Assembly (NCBI GenBank): GCA_015067895.1
Contig: SVLP01000001.1
Location: forward strand, 149,842-213,841
Length of the DNA: 64,000 nucleotides
Source: Oscillospiraceae bacterium
GTDB lineage: Bacteria > Bacillota_A > Clostridia > Oscillospirales > Oscillospiraceae
Direction: 5' to 3'
Below are positions 31,994 through 40,890 of this stretch, in pieces. Within the stretch, counting starts at the first letter, position 1; the number at the start of each line of letters is the position of its first letter. The notes under the pieces were generated by a model that saw only the letters and a list, made by a program, of their open reading frames with translations, did not search any database and was not told the origin of the DNA. The translations under genes were made by a program, and so were the position numbers.

Positions 31994-32251
31994 TTAAAAG
32001 TTGGCCTTGAAGAACTCCTCGATGATGGGAGCGACGGTAGCCTCGTCCTCACCCTCGATGGTGACCTTGACGGTCTCGCCGCACTTGACGCCCAGCTGCA
32101 TCAGAGCCATCAGACGCAGGACGTTGGCAGACTTCTCGCCCTTGTGGACGATGATGGCGGACTTGTACTTGCGGGCCTCCTTGTTCAGCATGCCGGCGGG
32201 ACGGGCGTGGATGCCAACGGAATCGGTGATAACATACTCAAAGCTCTGCAT
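31994..32251 (-). CDS. ptsH: PTS phosphocarrier protein HPr, without Ser46
   Basis: 85 residues. The catalytic His15 lies in GIHARPAG. The position of the regulatory Ser46 is Arg46 (sequence ANVLRLMALMQLG, residues 42-54), counted directly from the start and aligned on His15. HPr kinase therefore could not phosphorylate it, and it could not serve as a CcpA co-repressor in the Bacillus manner. It carries phosphate from enzyme I to sugar permeases such as MurP. It follows nagB by 42 bases. Confidence 0.94.
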   Translation of the reverse strand: MQSFEYVITDSVGIHARPAGMLNKEARKYKSAIIVHKGEKSANVLRLMALMQLGVKCGETVKVTIEGEDEATVAPIIEEFFKANF

Positions 32252-32293
32252 AATAATTTCTCCTTATTTGTAAATGAATGTTGTTTTTTTGGA

Positions 32294-33022
32294 TCAGACC
32301 AGGCTCAGGGCAGCCTCATCGGCGACCAGAGTGAAGTCGGGGTGCATCTGCAGGATGGAAGCGGGAACCTCGGGGGTGACGGGGCCGAAGAAGGACTTCT
32401 TGATGATCTCAGCCTTGTCCTTGCCGGAGGCGATCAGCAGAACCTTGCGGGCGTTCATGATGGTGCCGACGCCCATGGTGTAGGCCTGGCGGGGAACGTC
32501 GTCGCGGGAGGCGAAGAAGCGCTTGTTGGCCTCGATGGTCTCCTCGGTCAGATCGACGCAGTGGGTGCCCACGGGGAAGTGGTCAGCGGGCTCGTTGAAG
32601 CCGATGTGGCCGTCATGGCCGATGCCCAGCAGCTGCAGATCCACGCCGCCGACAGCCTTGATGATGGCGTCGTACTCAGCGCAGGCGGCCTCGGCGTCGG
32701 GGTTCTCACCGTTGGGAACGTGGACGGCGTCGGGACGGACGTCAACGTGGTTGAACAGGTTCTCATGCATGAAGTACCAGTAGCTCTGGTCGTTGGTACG
32801 GGGCAGGCCGCGGTACTCGTCCAGATTGACGGTGGTGACCTCAGCGAAGCTCAGATCGCCGACCTTGTACCAGTCCTCGATCAGGCTCTTGTAGGTGCCA
32901 ACGGGGGTGCCGCCGGTGGCCAGACCCAGAACGCAGTTGGGCTTGGCGACGACCTGGGCAGCGATGATGTTGGCGGCCTTGCGGGACATCTCTGCGTAGT
33001 CCTTGGCTTTGATGATTCTCAT
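32294..33022 (-). CDS. nagB: Glucosamine-6-phosphate deaminase
   Basis: 242 residues, converts glucosamine 6-phosphate to fructose 6-phosphate and ammonia. Family signatures: LGLATGGTPVGTYKSL (phosphate loop), TVNLDEYRGL (catalytic Asp), LLGIGHDGHIGFNEP (catalytic His and Asp). GGAAGGAG precedes the ATG. Length equals the Gram-positive form without the E. coli allosteric extension. It has a promoter of its own inside the nag operon. Confidence 0.96.
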   Translation of the reverse strand: MRIIKAKDYAEMSRKAANIIAAQVVAKPNCVLGLATGGTPVGTYKSLIEDWYKVGDLSFAEVTTVNLDEYRGLPRTNDQSYWYFMHENLFNHVDVRPDAVHVPNGENPDAEAACAEYDAIIKAVGGVDLQLLGIGHDGHIGFNEPADHFPVGTHCVDLTEETIEANKRFFASRDDVPRQAYTMGVGTIMNARKVLLIASGKDKAEIIKKSFFGPVTPEVPASILQMHPDFTLVADEAALSLV

Positions 33023-33122
33023 GATGAATGTGCTCCTTCCTGATATTCCTTAAAAAGTGGATGTTGTTTCAGTTGGGCCTGACGGGCAGACCCGGTGGGC
33101 AGAACTCTGCCCAGACAGGACT

Positions 33123-33151
33123 ATACTACCACATTTTGGTTGCTTTGGCAA
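33123..33151 (-). promoter_or_regulatory. Internal promoter ahead of nagB-ptsH-ptsI
   Basis: TTGCCA (33146-33151) and TAGTAT (33123-33128), 17-bp spacer, minus strand. A hairpin TGGGCAGA/TCTGCCCA (about 33096-33113) lies in the leader, 75-90 bases before nagB. Confidence 0.6.
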
Positions 33152-33208
33152 GTTATATTGTACCAAAACGTGAAATATCTGTGCGAAATACCGAAATGGC
33201 TGTGGAGA

Positions 33209-34336
33209 TTACATTTCCTGACCGGCCAGGAAGACGCGCTTGTCGGCGTAGTCTGCGGAGCAGACCAGGAAGTCGGCGACCAGACCCTCGGCGATGGAGC
33301 CGACGGTATCCTGAACGCCCAGGGCGCAGGCGGGATTGTAGGTGGCGGCGCGGACGGCCTCCTCCTCGGGAACGCCCCAGGAGAGCACGTTGCGCAGGCA
33401 GGTCCACATGTTGGAAGCGGAGCAGGCGATGGTGTTGGTGCCCACCAGCTTGGCGACGCCGCCCCGGAGCTCGGCCATCTGGCCGCCCAGCTCGAACTGG
33501 TAGCCCTCGTCCTTACCGGCGCAGCGGCCGGAGTCGGAGACCAGAACCATGCGATTCTTGAACATGGTGAAGGCCAGGCGGACGGAGGCGGGATGGATGT
33601 GGAAGCCGTCGCAGATCAGCTCGGCCTGGACGTTGGGGTTCTCAACACAGGCGGGGATGACACCGGGGTTGCGGTGGTGGATGCCGGGCATGGCGTTGTA
33701 CAGGTGGGTCAGGTGGGTGACGCCTGCGTCAACGGCAGCACGGGCGTGGTCGTAGTCGGAGTCGGTGTGGGCGATGGAGACGGTGCACAGCTTGCTGGCC
33801 TTCTCCACGAATTCGGCAGCGCCGGGCAGCTCAGGAGCCACATCGACGATGCGCACCAGACCGCCGCAGTCCTCGTACAGCTTCTTGAAGCCCTCAAAAT
33901 CGGGGGCCTTCAGGTAGTCGGGGTTCTGGGCGCCGCGCTTGGCGTAGGAGAAGTAGGGGCCCTCCATCTGGATGCCCCGCAGACGGGAGCAGCCGGCGGG
34001 CTGCTCGTCCACGATGCGCCTGGCGGTGGCGAAGGCCGTCTCCAGCACGTCGTAGGGCAGGGTCATGGAAGCGGGGGCGAAGGAAGTGACGCCGCAGCTG
34101 AGGTAGAACTTGGCCATCTCCACCAGGCCCTCATAGGAGCCGTCGGAGAAGTCGTAGCCAGCAGCGCCGTGGCTGTGCACCTCGATCAGGCCGGGGATGA
34201 CGGTGGCACCGCCCAGATCGATGGCGTCGGCGGGAACGTTCTCAGGCAGGATGGCACCGAATTTGCCGTCCACGACCTCGAAGGCACCCGTGCGGAATTC
34301 GTTGTTGACGAAGATTCTTGCATTGGTATAAAACAT
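33209..34336 (-). CDS. nagA: N-acetylglucosamine-6-phosphate deacetylase
   Basis: 375 residues, an amidohydrolase that removes acetate from GlcNAc-6-P. The metal-binding start is PGLIEVHSHGAAGYDF, the following GVTSFAPASMTLP and LRGIQMEGPYFS hold the Glu ligand, SIAHTDSDY and THLYNAMPGIHHRNPGV hold the two His, and LVSDSGRCAG the catalytic Asp. The usual second N-terminal His is HSHG here. The start at 34336 follows GGAGGG. It receives GlcNAc-6-P from MurQ and passes glucosamine-6-P to NagB. Confidence 0.95.
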   Translation of the reverse strand: MFYTNARIFVNNEFRTGAFEVVDGKFGAILPENVPADAIDLGGATVIPGLIEVHSHGAAGYDFSDGSYEGLVEMAKFYLSCGVTSFAPASMTLPYDVLETAFATARRIVDEQPAGCSRLRGIQMEGPYFSYAKRGAQNPDYLKAPDFEGFKKLYEDCGGLVRIVDVAPELPGAAEFVEKASKLCTVSIAHTDSDYDHARAAVDAGVTHLTHLYNAMPGIHHRNPGVIPACVENPNVQAELICDGFHIHPASVRLAFTMFKNRMVLVSDSGRCAGKDEGYQFELGGQMAELRGGVAKLVGTNTIACSASNMWTCLRNVLSWGVPEEEAVRAATYNPACALGVQDTVGSIAEGLVADFLVCSADYADKRVFLAGQEM

Positions 34337-34371
34337 GGATATATCCCTCCTATTCTTGTTTTCATTCACTA

Positions 34372-34400
34372 ATTTTACCATAGGGCAGGAAAGAATTCAA
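34372..34400 (-). promoter_or_regulatory. Promoter of nagA
   Basis: TTGAAT (34395-34400) and TAAAAT (34372-34377), 17-bp spacer, minus strand. Confidence 0.55.
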
Positions 34401-34453
34401 TGGAACGCGGACAGGGAAAAACTGGTACTGTGTAGAAAAACCACATTGCAGGA

Positions 34454-34502
34454 TTGTGCAAGGTGGATACCACTCCAAAAACCGGGGGATGAAATTGCAC
34501 AA
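34454..34502. promoter_or_regulatory. Inverted TTGTGCAA pair upstream of nagA, candidate operator
   Basis: TTGTGCAA at 34454-34461 and TTGCACAA at 34495-34502, the same octamers as in the pcp/galK promoter region, here 41 bp apart centre to centre (about four helical turns). The remainder of 34510-34740 shows no convincing gene on either strand. Confidence 0.45.
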
Positions 34503-34744
34503 AAGGCACGAAAAATACCATTCTGAAACAAATTTCACGCCGTTGGCGCAGGCTGCGGTGCGCAGGGGTGCCCCATCGGTGCCCTTGATGAGACCGGTGG
34601 AGACGGCCCGGTTCCTGGCGTTATAGTCGTGGATCCTTATCAGAGAAGGCAGGGGAGCTGTAAGAAACTTTATGCATAGCTTACAAAAAAGGAGAAGTGG
34701 AGCTGTACGAATGGTAAAAATGCATCCGATTGTGCGCGACTTGC

Positions 34745-34773
34745 TTGTGTTCAAACGACTCGTGTGGTATCCT
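34745..34773 (+). promoter_or_regulatory. Promoter of the ROK regulator
   Basis: TTGTGT (34745-34750) and TATCCT (34768-34773), 17-bp spacer. Confidence 0.5.
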
Positions 34774-34802
34774 GAAAATGAGATCGTATCGGAGGTGGTT
34801 CT

Positions 34803-36037
34803 ATGCAGCAATTTGACACCGTACCCACCAGCACTGCCCAGGTTCGCAGAGCCAACCGGATCCAGGTGCTGCGGGGATTCCTGGGCAGCGGCCCGAAATC
34901 GGCGGGAGATGTGGCGGAACAGGTGGGCCTGAGCCGCCAGACGGTGATGAAGTCCATCCAGTTCTTCCTGCGTACCGGGCTCCTGGTCTCCGGGGGCAAG
35001 GGGGAGTCCACCACCCTGGGCGGCAAGCGTCCGGAGCTCTTCGAGCTGACCCGGATCGGTTCTTCCTGTGCATCACCATGTGGCCGGAGTATCTGCATAT
35101 CCACCTTGCCACCGTGGGCGGCATCGTCGTGGCCGACCTGGTTCGGACAGAATCACTGGGCAGAGAACCGAAGCATGCCCTGGGCCGCGTTGGCAGACTC
35201 TGCGCCGAGCTGGTTCGGGACAACGGCATCCGGATGGAGAAGGTGGCGGCGGTGAGCGTCTCCACTGCGGGAATCATGGACTATACCACCGGTACCCTGC
35301 GCTACAGCTCCCAGTCTCCCGACTGGGGGAATGATGTGCCGCTGAAGGAGTATCTGCGGCCCTGGTTCCCGGAGGAGACCCTGATCTTCGCAGAGAACAC
35401 GGGCAAAATGGCGGCCCGGCCCTTCCTGCTGGAGCCGGAGCTGATGGACAAGCGGGTGATGGTCATCTTTTCGTGCTGGGGGCTGTCCGGCTGTCTGTTG
35501 GATCGGGGCAGCATCCTCAGCGGCGGCAACTCCCTGATCGGGGAGATCGGCCACATGACCATCGACCCCGGCGATCCGGAGGTCTGCGGCTGCGGCAGCC
35601 GGGGCTGCCTGGAGCGGCTGGTCAGTGCCCGACGGCTGCGGGAGCTGGCGGCTCAGTGGGCGGGGGAGCACCCTGCCTCCAGTCTGACAGATTCGCAGGA
35701 GCTGACGGTGCAGCAGGTCTTCGCCGCCTCGGAGCAGGGGGACAGTCTGGCTCAGGCACTTTCCCGGTATCTGGGGGAGCGGTTCGCGGTGGCACTGCGG
35801 AACGTGAGCCTGGTCTTCGATCCGGATGTGGTGGTCTTCCAGGGGGATTATGCCCATGGAGACGAGGTGTTCCGGCAGACGCTGCTGGCGCATGTGGCGG
35901 ATTTCCGATACTTCCCGGCCCGGGGGCCCTTCGAGCTCCGCTTCGACCGGCGGGAGCTGACGGAAATGGACACAAAGGGCGCGATCATCGCCCTGACCCG
36001 ACGGTATTTTGGCAGGGAAGAGCTGTACACGGAGTAA
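34803..36037 (+). pseudogene. ROK family transcriptional regulator (NagC-like), frameshifted
   Basis: The first frame (34803 to about 35052) encodes an N-terminal winged helix (SAGDVAEQVGLSRQTVMKS) up to GGKRPELFELTR. From about 35050 the sense passes to the -1 frame: DRFFLCITMWPEYLHIHLATVGG and on to the end at 36037. That part is a full ROK domain with the zinc motif CGCGSRGCLER and the phosphate loop region. One missing base in CTGACCCGGATCGG explains the break. Lying next to nagA it was probably the sugar-6-phosphate-responsive regulator of the nag operon. An internal ATG at 35078 could still give the ROK domain without its DNA-binding part. Confidence 0.82.
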
Positions 36038-36040
36038 AAA

Positions 36041-36078
36041 TTCGCCCGTTCCGAAGCCGGAACGGGCGAAAATGTTTT
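36041..36078. terminator. Bidirectional terminator between ROK and HAD genes
   Basis: TTCGCCCGTTCCG / CGGAACGGGCGAA perfect 13-bp stem with AAGC loop, with A/T-rich flanks on both sides of the converging genes. Confidence 0.85.
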
Positions 36079-36895
36079 ACAGGCAGTACCGCTCGATGGC
36101 GATGGCGGCGCCGTCGTTTTCATTTGTATCGGTGACGGCATCGGCGATGGAGCGGATGTGGGCCGGGGCGTTGCCCATGGCTACGCCGAGACCGGCGGCG
36201 CGGAGCATGGACTCGTCGTTGCCGCTGTCGCCCAGGGCCATGGTCTGGGCGATGGGGATGTCCAGAAGGCGGCACAGCTGGGCAAGCCCATTGCCCTTGT
36301 TGGCATCGGGGTGGGTGATCTCCATGCTGGTCTTGGAAGCCCAGACGGCGCTGACGGCCACATCCTTCAGCGCCGCTTCCACGTCCTGCCCGATCTCGGG
36401 CGGGATCCAGGGCAGCTGGGCCTTTTCCACGGGCAGACGGCATATGGGCTCCAGAGAATCGACGATGACGCCGCTCTGGGCCAGAATGGTGTGCACATGG
36501 AAATCGAGGTTCCTGTGGGGGAGCTGGGCGTCGTAGGAGCGCTGCGTCAGATGCAGACGGCTGTCCACAGACATCTCGATGGGGATGTCGAAGCGTTCCG
36601 CGATCTCCAGAAGCTGCCCCAGGGCAGCTTCTTCGATGTGCAGACCATAGAGCCGCTCGCCGGTGCCCAGCTTGAGGATCTGGCCGCCGTTGCAGGTGAC
36701 CACAAGGGTCTCCCAGACGGGGTGCCCCGTCACCGCCGGGGGCAGCAGGCCGTACTGCCGTCCCGTCACGGGGACGACGGCGATGCCCTTCGCATGGGCC
36801 AGCTCCAACGCGGCATTCAGCCGGGGGGAGAAGGTCTTGCGGTCGGACTGGAGGGCGGTGCCGTCCAAGTCCATACAGATCAGCTTGATGTCCAT
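36077..36895 (-). CDS. Cof-type HAD-IIB family hydrolase
   Basis: 272 residues. Motif I LICMDLDGTALQSD, motif II VVPVTGRQYG, the Lys of motif III in ITHPDANKGNGLAQL and motif IV MALGDSGNDESMLRAAG make it a Cof/YidA-type sugar phosphatase with a IIB cap. It begins 1 base after the mupG stop, so it is the last gene of the murQ-murP-mupG operon. It may remove phosphate from a sugar phosphate that accumulates during murein recycling; that substrate is inference from position. Confidence 0.9.
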   Translation of the reverse strand: MDIKLICMDLDGTALQSDRKTFSPRLNAALELAHAKGIAVVPVTGRQYGLLPPAVTGHPVWETLVVTCNGGQILKLGTGERLYGLHIEEAALGQLLEIAERFDIPIEMSVDSRLHLTQRSYDAQLPHRNLDFHVHTILAQSGVIVDSLEPICRLPVEKAQLPWIPPEIGQDVEAALKDVAVSAVWASKTSMEITHPDANKGNGLAQLCRLLDIPIAQTMALGDSGNDESMLRAAGLGVAMGNAPAHIRSIADAVTDTNENDGAAIAIERYCL

Positions 36896-36896
36896 A

Positions 36897-37943
36897 TCAT
36901 ACCTCCACCAGCATGAATTTCGCGCCCCGGTCGATCCGGTCGATCAGGAGCCACGCGTTTTCCGGCACAGCGCCGATGACGTTGACCCGCCCGTCGGCGG
37001 GGAGCTCCTCCCGGATGAGCATCAGCTCGCCGGAGTAGCGGCCATAGTTTTGGTTGTCCACGGTGATGACGCCCCGACGGCGTTCCACGCAATTGTGGGG
37101 CTCGACGACATCGCCCTGGCAGGAGTAGATCCGCGACTCCTGGAACCGGATCAGCCACCGGGGGGAGTCGATGCGGCAGGTGAAGACCTTGCCGTAGAGA
37201 TGCTTCCAGTCCTCGTCCAGCTGCGCCGGGACGCAGATGACGCCTGTTTTGCAGAAGTGGGCGATGCGCTGCTGCTCCTTGTCGCTGAGGCCCGGATCGG
37301 CAAGGAAGATGTCGTCCATGCCGAAGCGCAGAGCCATGTCCACAAAGGCCGCCGAGGGGAGCGCATGCCGGTGGGCCTCCAGGGTGGGCAGTCCTTCATG
37401 GAGCGGCCCCCGCAGGAGGGTGTCGCCGGGGATGAAGGCCTGCACGGAAAGCCCTGCCTCCCGCAGACGCTGGGTGGTCTGCGTCAGCAGCTCCTCGTCA
37501 AGGCCCGTCTCGGGCCGGGGATAGAAATTGTGCAGGGCAAAGACCTCCTGACCCTTGGCCGCGATCCGCCGGGCATCGGCGGGGGAGGTGGTGGAGGCGT
37601 TGAGAACGATGGGCATTTGGGTCGCCATCTCCTCGATCTCCCGGGCGGTGAACCCGTAGTCGATGCGCAGTCCCCAGAGCTTCAGTTCCTTTGCCAACTC
37701 CGTGAGACTTTCGCAGCCGAATTGCTGCAGGGTCTTCACGGAAACGTCCGCAATGGTTCTGAAACCGAAAACTGCCAGCAGGTGACAGATCTCTCTGGCC
37801 CGCTGGCAGTAGGTTGCATCGAACTCCTCGCTGATGTGCAGCGAGAGGAAGATCGGGGCCCCCGTACCTGCCCAGAGATCCAACGCGGGGCGCTGGGTCT
37901 CAAAGGTGGACAGGTACAGGGAAAACCCCAGTGTTTTACTCAT
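36897..37943 (-). CDS. mupG: MupG-family (DUF871) 6-phospho-N-acetylmuramidase
   Basis: 348 residues: a TIM barrel (LGFSLYLSTFETQ at the start, IADVSVKTLQQFG, LRIDYGF, NASTTSPADA, HNFYPRPETGLDE) followed by a small C-terminal beta domain (NYGRYSGELMLIREELPADGRVNVIG). This matches DUF871, whose characterised member MupG hydrolyses 6-phospho-MurNAc-GlcNAc inside the cell. The start overlaps the murP stop by 1 base, so it is translated with the MurNAc permease. That context makes the murein role much more likely than the general sugar-phosphate role once assumed. Confidence 0.88.
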   Translation of the reverse strand: MSKTLGFSLYLSTFETQRPALDLWAGTGAPIFLSLHISEEFDATYCQRAREICHLLAVFGFRTIADVSVKTLQQFGCESLTELAKELKLWGLRIDYGFTAREIEEMATQMPIVLNASTTSPADARRIAAKGQEVFALHNFYPRPETGLDEELLTQTTQRLREAGLSVQAFIPGDTLLRGPLHEGLPTLEAHRHALPSAAFVDMALRFGMDDIFLADPGLSDKEQQRIAHFCKTGVICVPAQLDEDWKHLYGKVFTCRIDSPRWLIRFQESRIYSCQGDVVEPHNCVERRRGVITVDNQNYGRYSGELMLIREELPADGRVNVIGAVPENAWLLIDRIDRGAKFMLVEV

Positions 37944-39388
37944 TAGGCGTTGGCAACTTCCTCAGCCTTCAGGGTGAAGTTGGTGATGATGAAGCCCATG
38001 ATGTAGGAGATGACCAGGCCGACACCGTAGAAGGCCATCTGCATGGCGGGGTTGGAGCCGCCAGCGGTCATGATGGGGAAGGCCAGGACACCGGAGGGGC
38101 CCCAGGTGGTAGCAGCGACCATGTTGGCCATACAGAAAGCACCACCGAAGCCAGCGCCCAGACCAGCAGTGATGAAGGGCTTGCCCATGGGCAGGGTAAC
38201 ACCGTAGATCAGGGGCTCGCCGACGCCCAGGACACCAGCGGGCAGAGCGCCGCCGATAACGGACATCATGCGCTTGTTGCCGACCTTCTTGGCCTTCAGC
38301 CAGATGGCGATGGCAGCACCGACCTGACCGGCACCGGCCATGGCCAGGGCGGGGTACAGGGTAACGAAGCCCAGCTCAGCCAGCTGCACGGAGTACAGGG
38401 CGACCAGACCATGGTGCATACCGACAGCAACCAGAGGCAGGAACAGGAAGGAGCCCAGGAAACCGGCGACCATACGGACGACCATGGACTCGGACATGCA
38501 GACGGAGCCGACCACGTTGACCAGCAGGTTGGAGATCAGACCGGTGATGGGCATGATGACGAAGACGTAGGGAACGACGCAGACGGCCAGGATGACCAGG
38601 GGGGAGACAACGATGTCCAGAGCATCGGGCATCTTGGAGCGGACCCACTTCTCGACCTTAGCCATCAGCAGGACACCCAGGATGACAGCCAGAACGCCGC
38701 CGCGGCCAGCGCGCAGGACAGCGTCCAGAGCGTTCTCGCCGGCAGCCTCATCGACCCACATGCCGACCAGGGGAGAGATGGCGTTGATGTTGGCCATGGT
38801 GGTGACCATGCCCAGCATGCCGCCCAGGATGGGGGTAGCACCGAACTTCTCAGCAGCGCGGTAGCCGGCCCAAGCGGTGATGTAGGTCATGAAGGCGGTG
38901 TTGATCATGGTCAGGAACTGATGCACGATGAACAGCCATGCGATCTCAGCGTAGTTGGGGACAGCCTGGGTAATCAGGGTGGCGACGCCGGAGCAGATAC
39001 CAGCAGCGATGACGCCGGGGATCAGGGGAACGAAGATGTCGCCGACAGACTTCAGAGCGGTCTTGACCTTGCCCTGCTTCTGACCGGCCTTCATGGCAGC
39101 CTTGTTGTCCTGCCAGTTGGAGTCGGTGGACATGCCGCCTGCAACGCCGGCGTCCTCCTTGAACTGGTCAGTAACCTTCTTGGCCTTGCCGGGGCCGAGG
39201 ACGACATGCAGATTGTCCATCTGGATGACCTGCAGAACGCCTTCGGTGGCTTTCAGACCCTCGATGTCAGCCTTGTTGTAGTCGCGCAGGTTGACACGCA
39301 GACGGGTCATGCAGTTGGTGGCGCCGGTGACGTTTTCCTTACCGCCGACCAGCTCCAGGATTTTGCGGGAGAGTTCCTGGTTAGTCAT
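37943..39388 (-). CDS. murP: PTS EIIBC permease for N-acetylmuramic acid (or MurNAc-GlcNAc)
   Basis: 481 residues. The EIIB domain (1-85) has the phosphorylated Cys26 in GATNCMTRLRV; the EIIC domain follows after a linker rich in Lys/Gln, with about ten helices and the segments LVAVGMHHGL and GVGEPLIYGVTLPMGKP. No EIIA domain is fused or nearby, as is usual for MurP, which borrows a glucose-type EIIA. It imports and phosphorylates MurNAc or its disaccharide. Placement between murQ and mupG fixes the substrate class. Confidence 0.92.
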   Translation of the reverse strand: MTNQELSRKILELVGGKENVTGATNCMTRLRVNLRDYNKADIEGLKATEGVLQVIQMDNLHVVLGPGKAKKVTDQFKEDAGVAGGMSTDSNWQDNKAAMKAGQKQGKVKTALKSVGDIFVPLIPGVIAAGICSGVATLITQAVPNYAEIAWLFIVHQFLTMINTAFMTYITAWAGYRAAEKFGATPILGGMLGMVTTMANINAISPLVGMWVDEAAGENALDAVLRAGRGGVLAVILGVLLMAKVEKWVRSKMPDALDIVVSPLVILAVCVVPYVFVIMPITGLISNLLVNVVGSVCMSESMVVRMVAGFLGSFLFLPLVAVGMHHGLVALYSVQLAELGFVTLYPALAMAGAGQVGAAIAIWLKAKKVGNKRMMSVIGGALPAGVLGVGEPLIYGVTLPMGKPFITAGLGAGFGGAFCMANMVAATTWGPSGVLAFPIMTAGGSNPAMQMAFYGVGLVISYIMGFIITNFTLKAEEVANA

Positions 39389-39466
39389 TTGTTTGCACCT
39401 CTTCTTTAGATTTTTCTTCCGGAGTCCTCCGGAGGGGTTACAAAACAGCCGGGGCTGTAAATGTAC

Positions 39467-40363
39467 TTACTTGATTGCCTCGCGGACATGGCCCTTGGCC
39501 TTGGCCAGACGCTCGCGGGCCTCGGTGACATCGCAGTCAGCCAGGATCATGGTGATGGCGGTCTTGGCGTTGCCGTCAGCCAGGGCGATCTTCTCGGCGG
39601 CGGTCTCGCGGTCGCAGCCGGTGGCCTCCATGACGATGTTCTGAGCACGGACGACCAGCTTTTCGTTGGTCTGCATGACGTCGACCATCAGGTTCTGATA
39701 GGCCTTGCCGCAGCCGACCATGGTGGCGGTGGAGATCATGTTCAGGATCAGCTTCTGGCAGGTGCCGGACTTCAGACGGGTGGAGCCGGTCAGGCACTCG
39801 GGGCCGGGCACGACCTCGATGGCCAGCTCACCGGCGGCGCCGACGGCGGAGCCGGGGTTGCAGGAGATGCCCACAGTGTGGCAGCCAACTTCCTTGGCGT
39901 AGGCCAGACCGCCCAGAACGTAGGGAGTACGGCCGGAGGCGGCGATGCCGATGACGATGTCGCGCTTCTGAAGATTGATATCGATCAGATCCTGACGGCC
40001 CAGCTCGCGGCTGTCCTCAGCACCCTCGACGGCCTTGACGAAAGCCTTCTCGCCGCCGGCGATCAGACCGACAACGACCTCGGGAGCGACACCGAAGGTG
40101 GGGGGGCACTCGACGGCGTCCAGGACGCCCAGACGGCCGGAGGTACCGGCGCCCATGTAGATGATGCGGCCGCCAGCCTCGATGGACTCGATGGCCCAGG
40201 TGACGCACTGTGCGATGTTGGGCAGGGCAGGGGTAATGGCAGCGGGAACCTTGGCATCCTCCTGGTTCATCACAGTGACGACCTCCAGGGGAGTCATGAT
40301 GTCGAGGTTCATGGTGTTCTGATTACGGGTCTCGGTGGACATGTTTTTCAGATTCAGGCTCAT
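39467..40363 (-). CDS. murQ: N-acetylmuramic acid 6-phosphate etherase
   Basis: 298 residues, a SIS-domain lyase that splits MurNAc-6-P into GlcNAc-6-P and D-lactate. Signatures: STETRNQNTMNLD at the N-terminus, IYMGAGTSGRLGVLDAVECPPTF (catalytic Glu), GIAASGRTPYVLGGL and GPECLTGSTRLKSGTCQKLILNM. GGAAGGAG is in front of the ATG. It is the first gene of the leftward murQ-murP-mupG-HAD operon and feeds NagA. Confidence 0.97.
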   Translation of the reverse strand: MSLNLKNMSTETRNQNTMNLDIMTPLEVVTVMNQEDAKVPAAITPALPNIAQCVTWAIESIEAGGRIIYMGAGTSGRLGVLDAVECPPTFGVAPEVVVGLIAGGEKAFVKAVEGAEDSRELGRQDLIDINLQKRDIVIGIAASGRTPYVLGGLAYAKEVGCHTVGISCNPGSAVGAAGELAIEVVPGPECLTGSTRLKSGTCQKLILNMISTATMVGCGKAYQNLMVDVMQTNEKLVVRAQNIVMEATGCDRETAAEKIALADGNAKTAITMILADCDVTEARERLAKAKGHVREAIK

Positions 40364-40426
40364 TTGAAAGAACTCCTTCCGTCCGGCGATTTAATCGTGA
40401 ATAATCTATGAACCGGTAATATCCAT

Positions 40427-40456
40427 ATAATAAACGATAAAGTATTTTGTGTCAAC
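40427..40456 (-). promoter_or_regulatory. Promoter of the murQ operon
   Basis: TTGACA (40451-40456) and TATTAT (40427-40432), 18-bp spacer, minus strand. Confidence 0.7.
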
Positions 40457-40473
40457 TGAATCTGAGATTTAAG

Positions 40474-40490
40474 AAATAAAGTGCCGAACA
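40474..40490. promoter_or_regulatory. AATAAAGTRCC-type site near the murQ promoter
   Basis: GAAATAAAGTGCCGAAC, a one-to-three mismatch relative of the 18-bp murR site, 17 bp upstream of the murQ -35 box and inverted relative to it. Confidence 0.45.
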
Positions 40491-40654
40491 CTGGATGAAA
40501 ATGGATACATTCGGCATATCTCATGAAATAAGTGTCAAAGGGTGTGGGGAAAATCTTACAGAGTGCACAAAAGCGAAGAAGCGCTTTTGGTGACAAAGTT
40601 AATATGGGATCCAAAAAAACGGCAAATCTATGCAAGGGAGAAGGCCTTTGGAGT

Positions 40655-40669
40655 GGATAAAGTACCGAA
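40655..40669. promoter_or_regulatory. AATAAAGTRCC-type site in the murQ-murR gap
   Basis: GGATAAAGTACCGAA, a third member of the motif, about midway between the divergent promoters. Confidence 0.4.
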
Positions 40670-40774
40670 ACTTTTTTCAGATACAGGAAATAAATGCAAG
40701 AATATGGGTGGAACTGTATGCCGAAAAAATGTTTCATAATAGAACCTTGATTCCGACAGAAAGTTTCGCGCAGG

Positions 40775-40792
40775 GGAATAAAGTACCAATTG
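40775..40792 (+). promoter_or_regulatory. 18-bp operator at the murR promoter
   Basis: GGAATAAAGTACCAATTG, identical to 41892-41909, ends exactly 12 bp before the murR -35 box. Confidence 0.7.
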
Positions 40793-40804
40793 TTCTGAAA
40801 AGTA

Positions 40805-40833
40805 TTGCGAAAGGTGGAAAATACAGATATAAT
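40805..40833 (+). promoter_or_regulatory. Promoter of murR
   Basis: TTGCGA (40805-40810) and TATAAT (40828-40833), 17-bp spacer. Confidence 0.7.
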
Positions 40834-40890
40834 TCCAGTAAAAGAAGACCATCAGACAGACCAAAGGGAACTGACAATGAGGTGAGTCCT

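Noticed and set aside
34362..34811. A 149-codon minus-strand open frame upstream of nagA
   Set aside because: No family resemblance, and it overlaps the nagA promoter and the start of the ROK gene.
35030..35090. Programmed frameshifting in the ROK gene
   Set aside because: No slippery heptamer, stimulatory stem or internal ribosome-binding tract is seen at the junction; a lost base is simpler.
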